Source: Noviherbaspirillum massiliense JC206 | Lineage (GTDB): Bacteria > Pseudomonadota > Gammaproteobacteria > Burkholderiales > Burkholderiaceae_D | DNA length: 64,000 nucleotides | Reading direction: 5' to 3' | Assembly: GCF_000312045.1 (NCBI RefSeq) | Contig: NZ_HE978635.1 | Location: forward strand, 62,342-126,341 | Part shown: positions 54,282-62,994 of the stretch, piece after piece | How positions within the stretch are numbered: position 1 is the first letter of the stretch | Layout: every line of letters begins with the position of its first letter | Notes under the pieces: generated by a model | What the model was told of the DNA's origin: nothing | The model's database searches: none | The model's input: only the letters and a program-made list of their open reading frames with translations | Translations under genes and position numbers: made by a program

Positions 54282-55700
54282 ATGAAACAATCCACCCGCA
54301 CTGCGAAAGCTGGAAAGCAAGCCGTCACGAGCGAGGTGGACTTTCCGCTTCGCAAGCCGGTCAATACCTTGGCCATCGTGCCCAAGTCGGAAAAGATCAC
54401 TGTCACCGCCCGCAAGATCTACAACGTGATGTTGCACTATGCGCAGCGCCAAGGCGTGGGCAAGGATCGCTACCAGGTGCGGCTGGCTGACATCGCCACC
54501 GGTATCGATTTCAATTCGAACAACACGGAATTGATCAAGCAGTATTTCCGCCAGATGGCCACGACCGGGGTGGAGTGGCAGTCGCCCACCATCGGCGAGG
54601 GTGCGCGCTGGAGCGTGTCAGCCCTGATCGCCCATGCCGACTTGATCCAGCGCGATGGCGAATTGATCCTCGAATGGAGCTACGCGCCGAACATCAAGCA
54701 GGAATTGCTGGATCCGCAGCGCTTCGCCAAGATGTCGCTGCAAGTGCAGGCTTCGCTGAATACCATGGCTTCGCTGGTGCTGTATGAAATCTGTTGCCGG
54801 TATGCCGACAACCCGGGCGGCTTGACCGCGCGTCAGCCCTGGGCCTGGTGGCGACCGGTATTGACCGGCGCTCCCGACAGCCCGACCAGCGCCTACCAGG
54901 AATACAAGATCTTCAACCGCGACGTCTTGAAAAAGGCGATCAAGAAAGTCAATGAAGTCTCCGACCTGGAAATCGAATTGGTCGAGCACCGGCAGGGGCG
55001 CTCGATCCAGGATCTGCAATTCCGCGTGCGGCGCAAGGCCCCCCTGTTGCCGCCTGCCGAAAAATCGATCGAACCGGTCGATTTGAAAACGATCGGCGAA
55101 GCGATCAAGGCCGGGATACCGCAGGAGAGGGCGGAAAAGCATTTGCTGAAATACGGCGCCAAGGCGATGGATGAAGCGCTGCGCCTGATGAACGAGCGCA
55201 AGAACCGTCCCAACATGGAACCGGTGCGCAGCCCGGAAAAATATCTCGCGACCCTGCTGCAATCCGGGCAGTTCGGCGAACGCAAGGAAACCGACGCTAC
55301 GCCGCGCAAGGTATTCGATACCAAGGCCGAACGCCTGAAGCTGATCGAGCGCTACATGACGATGAAACGCGCCGAATTGAACGAGATGTTCCAGGAAATG
55401 CCGGAACAGGACCAGCAAAACTGGATCCGCAAGTTTGAAGCGGAGGCGTTGCCCGCCAGCGAAGTGGTACGCAAGGCATTTCAGACCAAGGGGATCGCCA
55501 GCCCGATCGTGCGCCCGGTCTTCCTCAAGTTCCTCGGCAACTCGGTATGGGAAGAGGGCTGGGAAAAGCCGTCCGACTCCGACCTGGTCGATATCGCCAT
55601 CCTGACGAAAGAAGAAAGCCAGCAGGGGAGGGAACAGGCCGCAGTGAAAAAGCGCGGCCTGGTCACCGGCTTGAGAAAGGGGCAGACCGAAAGCGCATGA
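54282..55700 (+). CDS. Replication initiator protein Rep
   Basis: 472 residues. Two winged-helix-like regions are suggested: about 35-150 (ITVTARKIYNVMLHYAQRQG and YQVRLADIATGIDF) and about 165-260 (ASLVLYEICCRYADNPGGLTARQPW), as in Rep_3-type initiators. A long charged C-terminus follows (about 275-472). It binds the iterons upstream to start replication. Start ATG at 54282 with a poor ribosome site, which would keep Rep levels low. Similar proteins sit beside parAB on Burkholderiales megaplasmids and chromids. Confidence 0.88.
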   Translation: MKQSTRTAKAGKQAVTSEVDFPLRKPVNTLAIVPKSEKITVTARKIYNVMLHYAQRQGVGKDRYQVRLADIATGIDFNSNNTELIKQYFRQMATTGVEWQSPTIGEGARWSVSALIAHADLIQRDGELILEWSYAPNIKQELLDPQRFAKMSLQVQASLNTMASLVLYEICCRYADNPGGLTARQPWAWWRPVLTGAPDSPTSAYQEYKIFNRDVLKKAIKKVNEVSDLEIELVEHRQGRSIQDLQFRVRRKAPLLPPAEKSIEPVDLKTIGEAIKAGIPQERAEKHLLKYGAKAMDEALRLMNERKNRPNMEPVRSPEKYLATLLQSGQFGERKETDATPRKVFDTKAERLKLIERYMTMKRAELNEMFQEMPEQDQQNWIRKFEAEALPASEVVRKAFQTKGIASPIVRPVFLKFLGNSVWEEGWEKPSDSDLVDIAILTKEESQQGREQAAVKKRGLVTGLRKGQTESA

Positions 55701-55728
55701 CATGCATGCGGCTGCTACTTGACGCACC

Positions 55729-55765
55729 AAAGAAAAAGGCCCGGAATATCCGGGCCTTTTTCTTT
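55729..55765. terminator. Strong bidirectional terminator between rep and HU
   Basis: 17-bp perfect stem (55729-55745/55749-55765) with an ATA loop, A-run on the left and T-run on the right; serves the convergent genes. Confidence 0.92.
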
Positions 55766-55787
55766 AGATTGGTTGGCAGGGATGCGA

Positions 55788-56072
55788 TTACTTCGAAGTC
55801 TTGTTGAGGGCATCCTTGAACGCTTTGCCCGCGGTGAATTTCACGGTCTTGACCGCAGCAATCTTGATCTCTTCTCCGGTGCGCGGATTGCGACCGGTAC
55901 GCGCTGCGCGCTCGCCGGCGCCAAAGGAGCCAAAGCCTACCAGTTGCACCGAATCGCCCTTCATGACGGCATTGACGATATTGTCGATCATGGATTCCAG
56001 CGCGCGCTGCGCCGATGCTTTCGAAATGTCGCAGTCAGCGGCGATGGCATCCACCAAATCAGTTTTGTTCAT
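55788..56072 (-). CDS. HU-family DNA-binding protein next to rep
   Basis: 94 residues from the ATG at 56072, chosen for the AGGAGG site; a longer frame upstream is not part of it. The DNA-binding arm [11 protein letters not shown] and N-terminal [11 protein letters not shown] are typical. As HU assists iteron-type origins, its place here may be functional. It is a different paralogue from the one at 32.9 kb. Confidence 0.93.
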   Translation of the reverse strand: MNKTDLVDAIAADCDISKASAQRALESMIDNIVNAVMKGDSVQLVGFGSFGAGERAARTGRNPRTGEEIKIAAVKTVKFTAGKAFKDALNKTSK

Positions 56073-56498
56073 TGAACCTCCTGTAAAAAGTGCGAAGCAT
56101 TTTAGCACCAGATTTCTCGCGGGCACTAACGGAAAAGCAATGAAGCCGGCCTCACCATGCGGGTTGACAGCCGCGCCGATCATGCCAACCAAGGAAAAAA
56201 GTGCAGAAAAAAGGTGGTATCGGTGAAGGAATGCGCGCAATTCGCAGCGGCTGCCGCGGCCGAAAAAAAGAAAATTGCAGGAGCCGCTGTCGCATTCCTG
56301 CACACATGTGCGCAGGAATGGTGAGCGCGCTTTCGCGCGCGCCATGAAAAATTGCCGGGTGCCGGAACTGATTGCCTTTCATCCTGACCAATCGACAAAA
56401 GGCCGGCGCAGTATCCCGCGCACTCTCACGCGCGTCCGGCTTGCCCATCGAGCCGCCCTTTCAAATGCGGACGGTGCAACCATTTGCAGGAACAGGAT
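56073..56498. other. Intergenic region between HU and a glycosyltransferase
   Basis: About 425 bases with two neighbouring hairpins: 56293-56301/56312-56320 (9-bp stem) and 56325-56340 (GCGCGC-TTTC-GCGCGC). Frames here look like shadows. Confidence 0.4.
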
Positions 56499-57542
56499 AT
56501 GGCCTTGTCTGAACCTCTTGTACAGGAAGAGTTGAGCGGTCCCTTGCTGCAGCGCGCTCCAGTCAGGACCCTCGTCGTATTTCGCGCCCTCCAGCTGGGC
56601 GACATGCTGTGCGCGGTGCCGGCGCTGCGCGCCTTGCGAGCGGCGCTCCCGCACACGCACATCTGCCTGGTCGGCTTGCCGTGGGCAGCGCAATTTGCCG
56701 ACCGCTTTACGCATTACATTGATGAATTCATTGCCTTTCCGGGGCATCCTGCCTTTCCCGAGCAGGCGGTCCAGGAACACTTCATTCCCGGATTTTACGA
56801 AGCGCTGCGGGCGCGCCAGTTCGACCTCGCCATTCAAATGCATGGCAGCGGCCAGATCAGCAATCGCGTCGTGAACGACTTCGGTGCGCGCCTGATGGCC
56901 GGCTATGTGAGCACGGATGCTGCACAAGCCGATCCACTATGCTTTCTCGCCTATCCGGAAACCGGTGCGGAACCGCTGCGCCTGCTCGCGCTGGCGGAAT
57001 TTCTTGGCGCGCCTTCCTGCGGCAGCGAACTGGAATTTCCCCTGACGGATCAGGATGAAGAAGAATTGCGCGCCAGCCGGATTGCGGCCGAACTGACACC
57101 CGGTGCCTATATCTGCATTCACCCGGGTGCGCGCATGCGCGACAAGTGCTGGCCGCCGCAACGCTTTGCCGAAGTCGCGGACCGGCTGGCCCGCGAGTTC
57201 GGCTTTCCTGTCGTGCTGACGGGGTCTGCCAAGGAAGCCGATCTGACGGCAGCCGTGGCGCAACACATGCAGACCCGGGCGATCGATGCGGCAGCCCCGA
57301 TCTCGATCGGCGCGATGGCAGCGCTCATGAGCCGCGCCCGGCTACTGGTGTGCAACGATACCGGTGTGTCGCACATCGCTGCCGGATTGAAGCTGCCCAG
57401 TGTGGTCATCTTCAGCAAGGCCGACATCGAACGCTGGGCGCCGCTGGACCGGGATCTGCACCGCTGCATCTGGGATCCGCAAGGACAGGAGCTCGCCTCG
57501 GTTCTGGAACAGGCGCGCCTGCTGCTACAGCGCACAGCATGA
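56499..57542 (+). CDS. Glycosyltransferase family 9 (heptosyltransferase-like)
   Basis: 347 residues from the ATG at 56499 (AGGAACAGG site); a TTG at 56484 is possible. Two Rossmann-like halves: ALQLGDMLCAVPALRAL near residue 31 and the C-terminal NDTGVSHIAAGLKLPSVVIFSK near residue 285, the classic GT9 signature. GARMRDKCWPPQRFAEVA near residue 208 binds the nucleotide sugar. Adds a heptose or related sugar to lipopolysaccharide or another glycan. Its last 18 bases overlap the convergent GT9 gene. Confidence 0.9.
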   Translation: MALSEPLVQEELSGPLLQRAPVRTLVVFRALQLGDMLCAVPALRALRAALPHTHICLVGLPWAAQFADRFTHYIDEFIAFPGHPAFPEQAVQEHFIPGFYEALRARQFDLAIQMHGSGQISNRVVNDFGARLMAGYVSTDAAQADPLCFLAYPETGAEPLRLLALAEFLGAPSCGSELEFPLTDQDEEELRASRIAAELTPGAYICIHPGARMRDKCWPPQRFAEVADRLAREFGFPVVLTGSAKEADLTAAVAQHMQTRAIDAAAPISIGAMAALMSRARLLVCNDTGVSHIAAGLKLPSVVIFSKADIERWAPLDRDLHRCIWDPQGQELASVLEQARLLLQRTA

Positions 57543-58622
57543 CCTGTCCTCGCGGGCGCGGAACAGATCCAGCGCCAGCGCGATGACTTCTTCGAGCGTC
57601 ACGTCGTCCACGAAACTCGCGTCATGCGCGCAACGGGTCCGCAAGTTTTCCGCTCCGCATACCGGGCAGTGGATGCGGGTCGACAGCGCAGCGCGATGCC
57701 TGTCCTGGCACAGCGGTCCGGACTCGATCAAATTGCTCAGCCAGTAAATGCCGACGCCGGGCGTGCCGATGGCCAGCGCGAGATGCAGCGGGCCGGTGTC
57801 GTTCGACACCAGCAATGCAGTCCTTTCCAGCACGCCGCACAAGCCCGCCAACGACAGCTTGCCACTCAAGTCCAGCGCGGGATGACGCATGTGCCCGATC
57901 ACTTCGCGTACCACCGGCGCTTCCTGCGCCGTGCCATTGACCGCGATTGCTGCACCTTGCTCTGCCAGCGCATCCCCGACGGCAGCAAAGCGCCGTGCCG
58001 GCCAGTGACGCCGACTGTCGCTGGCGCCGGGTTGCAGTACGACCAGCGGTCGTGCACCCAGATCGGGCAGGATGCACGCGGCTTCCCTGCGATCACGCTC
58101 CGTCACCTGCAGTTCGGGTTGCCGGGTGAGGCGCAGCAAGTCCGCTCCCGCCAGTGCTGCCGCTTCCAGCAACAGGAGGCGCCGGTTCTGCCGTTCCCGA
58201 TAAGCGATATGCCGGTCGAGCGGCGGCGCGCCGTCTGCACGCAGGCCCAAAGTCAGGTCCGCGCCGAATTGCATGATGAAGGGATTGGAATAGTGACCGC
58301 CGCCATACAGCTGCAGCGCCAGGTCGAAGCGCTCTTCCCGCATGGCAGCGATGAATGCTTGAAGCGGTCCTTGCTCGACGTGCGCATCCGGCGGCAGGCC
58401 CACGCCAGGGCAGGGCGGCAGTACCGCTACGTCGTCGACCGGACCCGGCCGGTCTCGCAGAAAATCGGCATGCCATGCCTTGCCGATATAGACGATGCGC
58501 GCCCCTGGATAGGCGGCACGCAGCGCATGCAAGGCAGGCAGCGCAAACACGAAATCGCCGACTGCGTTGGGCCGCAGTACCGCGATTTTTCTTACGTCGG
58601 AAATCGTCGCCGGTTCAGGCAT
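57525..58622 (-). CDS. Glycosyltransferase family 9
   Basis: 365 residues. RPNAVGDFVFALPALHAL near residue 17 and NDTGPLHLALAIGTPGVGIYW near residue 274 give the GT9 fold. The C-terminal part has a CPVCGAE-x6-C pattern that could bind a metal and is unusual in this family. Cotranscribed after GT2 (24-base gap). Together with the plus-strand GT9 it suggests stepwise assembly of one glycan. Confidence 0.9.
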   Translation of the reverse strand: MPEPATISDVRKIAVLRPNAVGDFVFALPALHALRAAYPGARIVYIGKAWHADFLRDRPGPVDDVAVLPPCPGVGLPPDAHVEQGPLQAFIAAMREERFDLALQLYGGGHYSNPFIMQFGADLTLGLRADGAPPLDRHIAYRERQNRRLLLLEAAALAGADLLRLTRQPELQVTERDRREAACILPDLGARPLVVLQPGASDSRRHWPARRFAAVGDALAEQGAAIAVNGTAQEAPVVREVIGHMRHPALDLSGKLSLAGLCGVLERTALLVSNDTGPLHLALAIGTPGVGIYWLSNLIESGPLCQDRHRAALSTRIHCPVCGAENLRTRCAHDASFVDDVTLEEVIALALDLFRAREDRSCCAL

Positions 58623-58646
58623 GGATATCTCGCGCGCACACGCCCT

Positions 58647-59510
58647 TCATGACATGTTCAGTCTCGTCGCCTGCGCCGTGCCTGCAGCGACAGTTGCGCT
58701 CACAGGCAGGACCCTTGGCGCATCGATCTCGCGCGCCGGAATGGTGGTCGGCAATTCCATGTGGTAAGCGCCGGAAGGAATGATGGCGCAGCCGCCGTAA
58801 CGCTCCATGACCCGCAATTGCGCGAGCACGTCTTCGCCGCAATGTGCGGCAGGCAGCTCCTGCCAGAAATCGAAACCGCCGGCAGCGCGCAGTTTGGCGG
58901 TATCGAAGAGTACGCAGCCCCCGACCCATGCGACCCGGTACAGGCGCGTGGTGCTGCGGTCCAATCCCAGTCTGGCCTGCACATGGAGCAGGTTGGCCGC
59001 GCTGTGCACATGATGGCGCGCCCATTCCGCGCTGCCCGGCGTCACCCGCTCGGGCTCGACCTTGCCGTCCCAGAATTCGATGTGCTGCTGGTGCGGCCGC
59101 ACATCGCCGATGAAGCTCAGGCCATGCAGGGCGCTGCCGACAAAGCCGCATCCCTGCTCACTGATCGCATGGTGCAGACGCTCGACCAGATCGCGCTCCA
59201 GCATCACGTCGTCATCGAGGAACAGGCAATAGGGTGCTCTGGCATGGGCGAGCAGGAAGGCACGCTGCTGGGCCATGCCGCGGCGCGGCAGGTTGCGCAG
59301 GGTGTGCAGCTCGCGCCCTTGCCCGCGCAGGAAGCGCAGTACTGCTGCCACTTCCGGCTGGACGAAGGCGCCTTCGCCATCCGACTGGTCGGAGATGATG
59401 ATGCGCAGTCCCGCATGCGTCTGGCTTGCCAGCGACATCAGCGTGACCGCAAGCGCACCCGGGCGGTTGCAAGTCGGGATCAGCACATCGATGGCGGGAC
59501 CGGCACTCAT
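58647..59510 (-). CDS. Glycosyltransferase family 2
   Basis: 287 residues with a GT-A fold: VLIPTCNRPGALAVTLMSL near residue 9 (nucleotide binding), CLFLDDDVMLE near residue 94 (DXD metal site) and GGFDFWQELPAAHCGED near residue 211. Transfers a sugar from a nucleotide donor. Overlaps the DUF4254 gene by 4 bases. Confidence 0.9.
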   Translation of the reverse strand: MSAGPAIDVLIPTCNRPGALAVTLMSLASQTHAGLRIIISDQSDGEGAFVQPEVAAVLRFLRGQGRELHTLRNLPRRGMAQQRAFLLAHARAPYCLFLDDDVMLERDLVERLHHAISEQGCGFVGSALHGLSFIGDVRPHQQHIEFWDGKVEPERVTPGSAEWARHHVHSAANLLHVQARLGLDRSTTRLYRVAWVGGCVLFDTAKLRAAGGFDFWQELPAAHCGEDVLAQLRVMERYGGCAIIPSGAYHMELPTTIPAREIDAPRVLPVSATVAAGTAQATRLNMS

Positions 59511-60130
59511 GCTGCTGGCGCGGATGGTCGGCCCGCGCGGCCATAGAGATAGGGATTCAGCGTGGGGTCGTTGTACATCTTGAATTGCCGGTAAACCTTG
59601 AAATAGGCGCGCCCTTGCCGCGTTTCTTCCAGCAGGCTATCGAAGCAGGACGCCAGATCCTCGCGCTGGATGCGCAGACGCTGCAGTTTTTCCCGGCACC
59701 TGGCGATGTGCTCCGCGCTCGCGTCCCCTCGCTGCGTTTGCAATCCCATGTGGTAAATCTTCAGCGCAAGAATGGACAGGCGATCGACCATCGCACCGGC
59801 CGTTTCACTGTTCAGGCGCGCATCGCTTGCGGGCGGCAGCTGGCCGAGTTCCGTCAGCAGCGTTTCGTCGATCGCCTCCACTGCATCATTGCGCTGCTGG
59901 TTGTACTGGTCGATCAGGCGCTTGCAAGCGGCGATCTCGCGGGCATCCACATCGGTGCGCCGGGCCTTGTCTTCTTCCTTCCACAGCAGGCTGTTGTAGC
60001 GGTGGTTCGCTTCGATCCAGCGCCAGATGTCCGCTGGCGCTTCCATGCCGTCAGGTGTGCGCCATTCCGGCCCGGACAAAAACTGATCGTGAAATTGCGT
60101 GATGGAGCGTGCGTCGATTTGCAGCGGCAT
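59507..60130 (-). CDS. DUF4254-family protein
   Basis: 207 residues from the ATG at 60130 with an AAAGGAAAG site. Helical; motifs WIEANHRYNSLLWKEEDKARR near residue 41 and VDRLSILALKIYHM near residue 115 match the DUF4254 pattern as I remember it. The family occurs in glycan clusters next to GT9 and GT2 genes, as here, but the molecular role is not known. First gene of the minus-strand unit. Confidence 0.8.
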   Translation of the reverse strand: MPLQIDARSITQFHDQFLSGPEWRTPDGMEAPADIWRWIEANHRYNSLLWKEEDKARRTDVDAREIAACKRLIDQYNQQRNDAVEAIDETLLTELGQLPPASDARLNSETAGAMVDRLSILALKIYHMGLQTQRGDASAEHIARCREKLQRLRIQREDLASCFDSLLEETRQGRAYFKVYRQFKMYNDPTLNPYLYGRAGRPSAPAA

Positions 60131-60397
60131 AGCTTTCCTTTTCATGCGCCGGCTTCATGCCGGCGGCGTGCATCAAACAAGGTGAACTTGCATCGGGAAA
60201 ATTGTGAAAGCCGAGCGAGCAAAAATCATGCGCGCATGCGCCACCAGCCGTGGTACAGGACTTGCGATCACCGCCCGACCATTTGGCGTCCCTGCAGAAG
60301 CGGGAGCGCTGTCACCCTGCACGGCGCGCGTGCCGGCAGTTCTGCAATCGATGGCCTATGGCCTACTGTCATCCAAATGTCGTCACCGGAGAACATC

Positions 60398-60592
60398 ATG
60401 CAACATGTCAACCCCATCCAGATTCAGAAATTCCTGAAAGGCGTCGATTACCCTGCCAGCAAGGCAGCCTTGATTGAAAACGCGAAAAAAATGGGCGCTG
60501 ATGAAAACGTCTGCGCATCGCTCGAGCAATTGCCGGACCAGGATTTTGAAGCCCCCGTCGATGTCAGCCAGGCGCTGGCGAAGCATCATTGA
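60398..60592 (+). CDS. DUF2795-family small protein
   Basis: 64 residues. INPIQIQKFLKGVDYPASK-like N-terminus (NPIQIQKFLKGVDYPASKAA) and a QLPDQDFEAPVDVSQAL C-terminus are typical of DUF2795, small proteins with a helical fold often induced in stress or stationary phase. ATG at 60398 with GGAGA. The much longer frame around it is not coding. Confidence 0.85.
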   Translation: MQHVNPIQIQKFLKGVDYPASKAALIENAKKMGADENVCASLEQLPDQDFEAPVDVSQALAKHH

Positions 60593-61048
60593 ACATGATG
60601 AAGGAAAGTTTCCTTCCTTCATTGCTTGTCGGCAGCATCGGCAAGCACGCGTTCGGCGGCCGGTTCCGATGCCATACCGGCCTGCAACGCAGCTTAATTA
60701 CAAGCCCTTGTAAAAAACATAGACGGAGCACATCTTTCTAATGGGCCTCTTCGTCTCAAGCGCTTCTCTTTCTTTCTTCTCCGAAAGAATTTGCTTCGCA
60801 GCATGATCTTTAGCAATAAAAAAGATGCCACTCAGATAGATAATCGGGAACGCCGATTCATTTCCATGTTCTAACGAAGCGTCTTGAATTCCTTGAAGAA
60901 AAATCGGGCGCGCAGCGTTCCAGCGGAATTTGCTCTGCATTAACGCTTTCATCTAAGCAATCACCCGCGCCCGATCCAGCGCAACATCCCGGAATTCCAT
61001 GAATCGCTTTCCTTCGTGAGGAAGCCCCATTCCATATCTCATTCATTA
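60593..61048. other. AT-richer intergenic region
   Basis: About 455 bases with lower GC than the neighbourhood at 60690-60960. An 84-codon minus frame (60698-60952) lacks a ribosome site; I do not call it, though it is the only candidate here. Confidence 0.35.
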
Positions 61049-62929
61049 ATGCATACAGAACTCGCTCCGTCACTCGTCCAGTCAGATAACAAACTCAAGC
61101 TGATGAAACCAAAAATCCTCATCGTGAACGACCATCTCCCGACGCTGACGGCCTTGAAAACCCTGCTGACCCGCACGCCTTCCGATGTCGGCTACGAAGT
61201 CATTACCGCAAGCTCCGGCGAAGAAGCCTTGCGCAAAATCCTCGATCACCAGTTCGCCGTCATCCTGCTCGATGTCAGTATGCCGGGCATGGATGGTTTC
61301 GAAACTGCGGAAATCATCCACTCCCATCCGCGCTCCGCATCGATCCCGATCATTTTCGTCACTGCGCATTACGCCGACGAGATGAACCGGCTCAAGGGTT
61401 ATCAGCGCGGTGCGGTCGATTACCTGATCACGCCAGTGATCCCGCAGATCCTGCAAACCAAGATTGCCGTCTTCATCGAGCTAGCCAAGAAGAACATGCT
61501 GCTCGAAGACAAGACCCGGGAATTGGCAGAACTGAACAAGAACCTGCAGGTCAAGCAGATGCAAGCCTTGAAGCGGATGAACGCGACGCTGGAAGCCGAG
61601 GTCATCGTGCGCCGCCAGGCCGAACAAAGGGCGCATGAACTCGCCACGCGCGATCCGCTCACCGGCCTGCTGAACCGACGCGAGCTGGTCGAGCGCCTGG
61701 AAAACGCCATCGCGCGCGCCACGCGCCGCAACGAGCGCCTCGCCTTGCTGTTTCTCGACATGGACCGCTTCAAGTCCATCAACGATATGCTCGGGCATGA
61801 CACCGGCGATGAATTGCTGCGCCAGGTGGCGGCACGCATCAGTGCATCGGTGCGTGAATCGGATGTGGTCGCCAGGCTGGGCGGCGACGAATTCGTGGTC
61901 CTGATGGAAGGCTTGCCGGACTATGCCGACGCTGCCCAGGTGGCCAAGAAGATCGTGCATGCGACCGGCGAAGTGTTCCAGGTCGGGCCGCACAAGCTCA
62001 AGAGCACAGTCAGCGTCGGCATCGGTCTCTATCCGCAGGATGGCAAATCGGCGCAGGCCTTGATGAAAAATGCCGACCTCGCGATGTACCATGCCAAGCA
62101 GGAGCGGCGCGGCACGATCCAGTTCTTCCATGAGGAATTCAATGCGCGCCTGCTCGAACGCATCCGGCTCGAACATGAATTGCAGGAAGCGCTGGAGCGC
62201 AACGAATTCGAACTGTATTACCAGCCCAAAGTCGACGTCCACAGCGGCCAGGTGGCAGGCGTGGAAGCGCTGCTGCGCTGGAATCATCCGCGCCTCGGTT
62301 TGCTGAGCGGCGCACAATTCATCCCGGCCGCATCGGAGTGCGGCCTGATCGTTCCCATCGGCGAATGGGTGATCTCGCAAGCCTGCGCCCAGGCCAGGCG
62401 CTGGCAGGAAGCGTCGAACGGCTTGCCGACGCTGCCGATTGCCGTCAACATCGCTATTCCCCAAATCCACGCCGAACTGCCCGGCGCGATCCAGCGCGCC
62501 TTGCAGGCACACGAGATCGATCCCTCCTGGCTGCAGCTGGAAATCACCGAATCCCTGCTCATTCGGGACCTGGAAAAAGCCACCTCGGTCCTGCGGGAAA
62601 TCAGCCAGAGCGGCATCACGATTGCGATCGATGATTTCGGCACCGGCTATTCTTCCCTGTCCGTCCTGAAGGCGCTGCCGATCGACGTGCTCAAGATCGA
62701 CAAGTCCTTCGTGCGCGACCTGGGCAAGGATGTGGAAGACCGCGCGATCGTCGCCGCAGTGGTCAACATGGCGCGCGCCCTGACGCTCAAGGTCGTTGCC
62801 GAAGGCGTGGAAACGCCGGAACAGCTGGCGATCCTGAAAGAGCTGGGATGCGACGAACATCAGGGCTATCTCTACAGCCGCCCGCTCCCGGCGGAAAAGC
62901 TGGTGTCGCGCGTCCTGCAGACAGCGTAA
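61049..62929 (+). CDS. Response regulator with GGDEF and EAL domains (c-di-GMP turnover)
   Basis: 626 residues from the ATG at 61049; a GTG at 61016 and an ATG at 61103 are alternatives and none has a clear ribosome site. Receiver domain (about 20-140, [13 protein letters not shown]), a coiled-coil linker (about 145-190), GGDEF domain with an intact GGDEF at about residue 280, and EAL domain with intact EALLRW near residue 405 and [10 protein letters not shown] near residue 530. Both catalytic motifs are intact, so it may make and break cyclic di-GMP under phosphorylation control. Confidence 0.92.
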   Translation: MHTELAPSLVQSDNKLKLMKPKILIVNDHLPTLTALKTLLTRTPSDVGYEVITASSGEEALRKILDHQFAVILLDVSMPGMDGFETAEIIHSHPRSASIPIIFVTAHYADEMNRLKGYQRGAVDYLITPVIPQILQTKIAVFIELAKKNMLLEDKTRELAELNKNLQVKQMQALKRMNATLEAEVIVRRQAEQRAHELATRDPLTGLLNRRELVERLENAIARATRRNERLALLFLDMDRFKSINDMLGHDTGDELLRQVAARISASVRESDVVARLGGDEFVVLMEGLPDYADAAQVAKKIVHATGEVFQVGPHKLKSTVSVGIGLYPQDGKSAQALMKNADLAMYHAKQERRGTIQFFHEEFNARLLERIRLEHELQEALERNEFELYYQPKVDVHSGQVAGVEALLRWNHPRLGLLSGAQFIPAASECGLIVPIGEWVISQACAQARRWQEASNGLPTLPIAVNIAIPQIHAELPGAIQRALQAHEIDPSWLQLEITESLLIRDLEKATSVLREISQSGITIAIDDFGTGYSSLSVLKALPIDVLKIDKSFVRDLGKDVEDRAIVAAVVNMARALTLKVVAEGVETPEQLAILKELGCDEHQGYLYSRPLPAEKLVSRVLQTA

Positions 62930-62948
62930 GGCTGGCCTCTACTTTTCT

Positions 62949-62985
62949 GCCGGCAGCCGGCCAGTCCGCCTGCCGGCGCCTTTTT
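62949..62985 (+). terminator. Probable terminator after the GGDEF-EAL gene
   Basis: Stem GCCGGCA/TGCCGGC (62949-62955/62971-62977) with a GC-rich loop, then GCC and a T-run at 62981-62985. Only 10 bases before the next start, so read-through may supply the kinase. Confidence 0.55.
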
Positions 62986-62994
62986 GAATATCCC

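Noticed and set aside
60698..60952. 84-codon minus-strand frame in the AT-rich spacer
   Set aside because: No ribosome site and no recognisable motif; kept only as a note in the intergenic entry.
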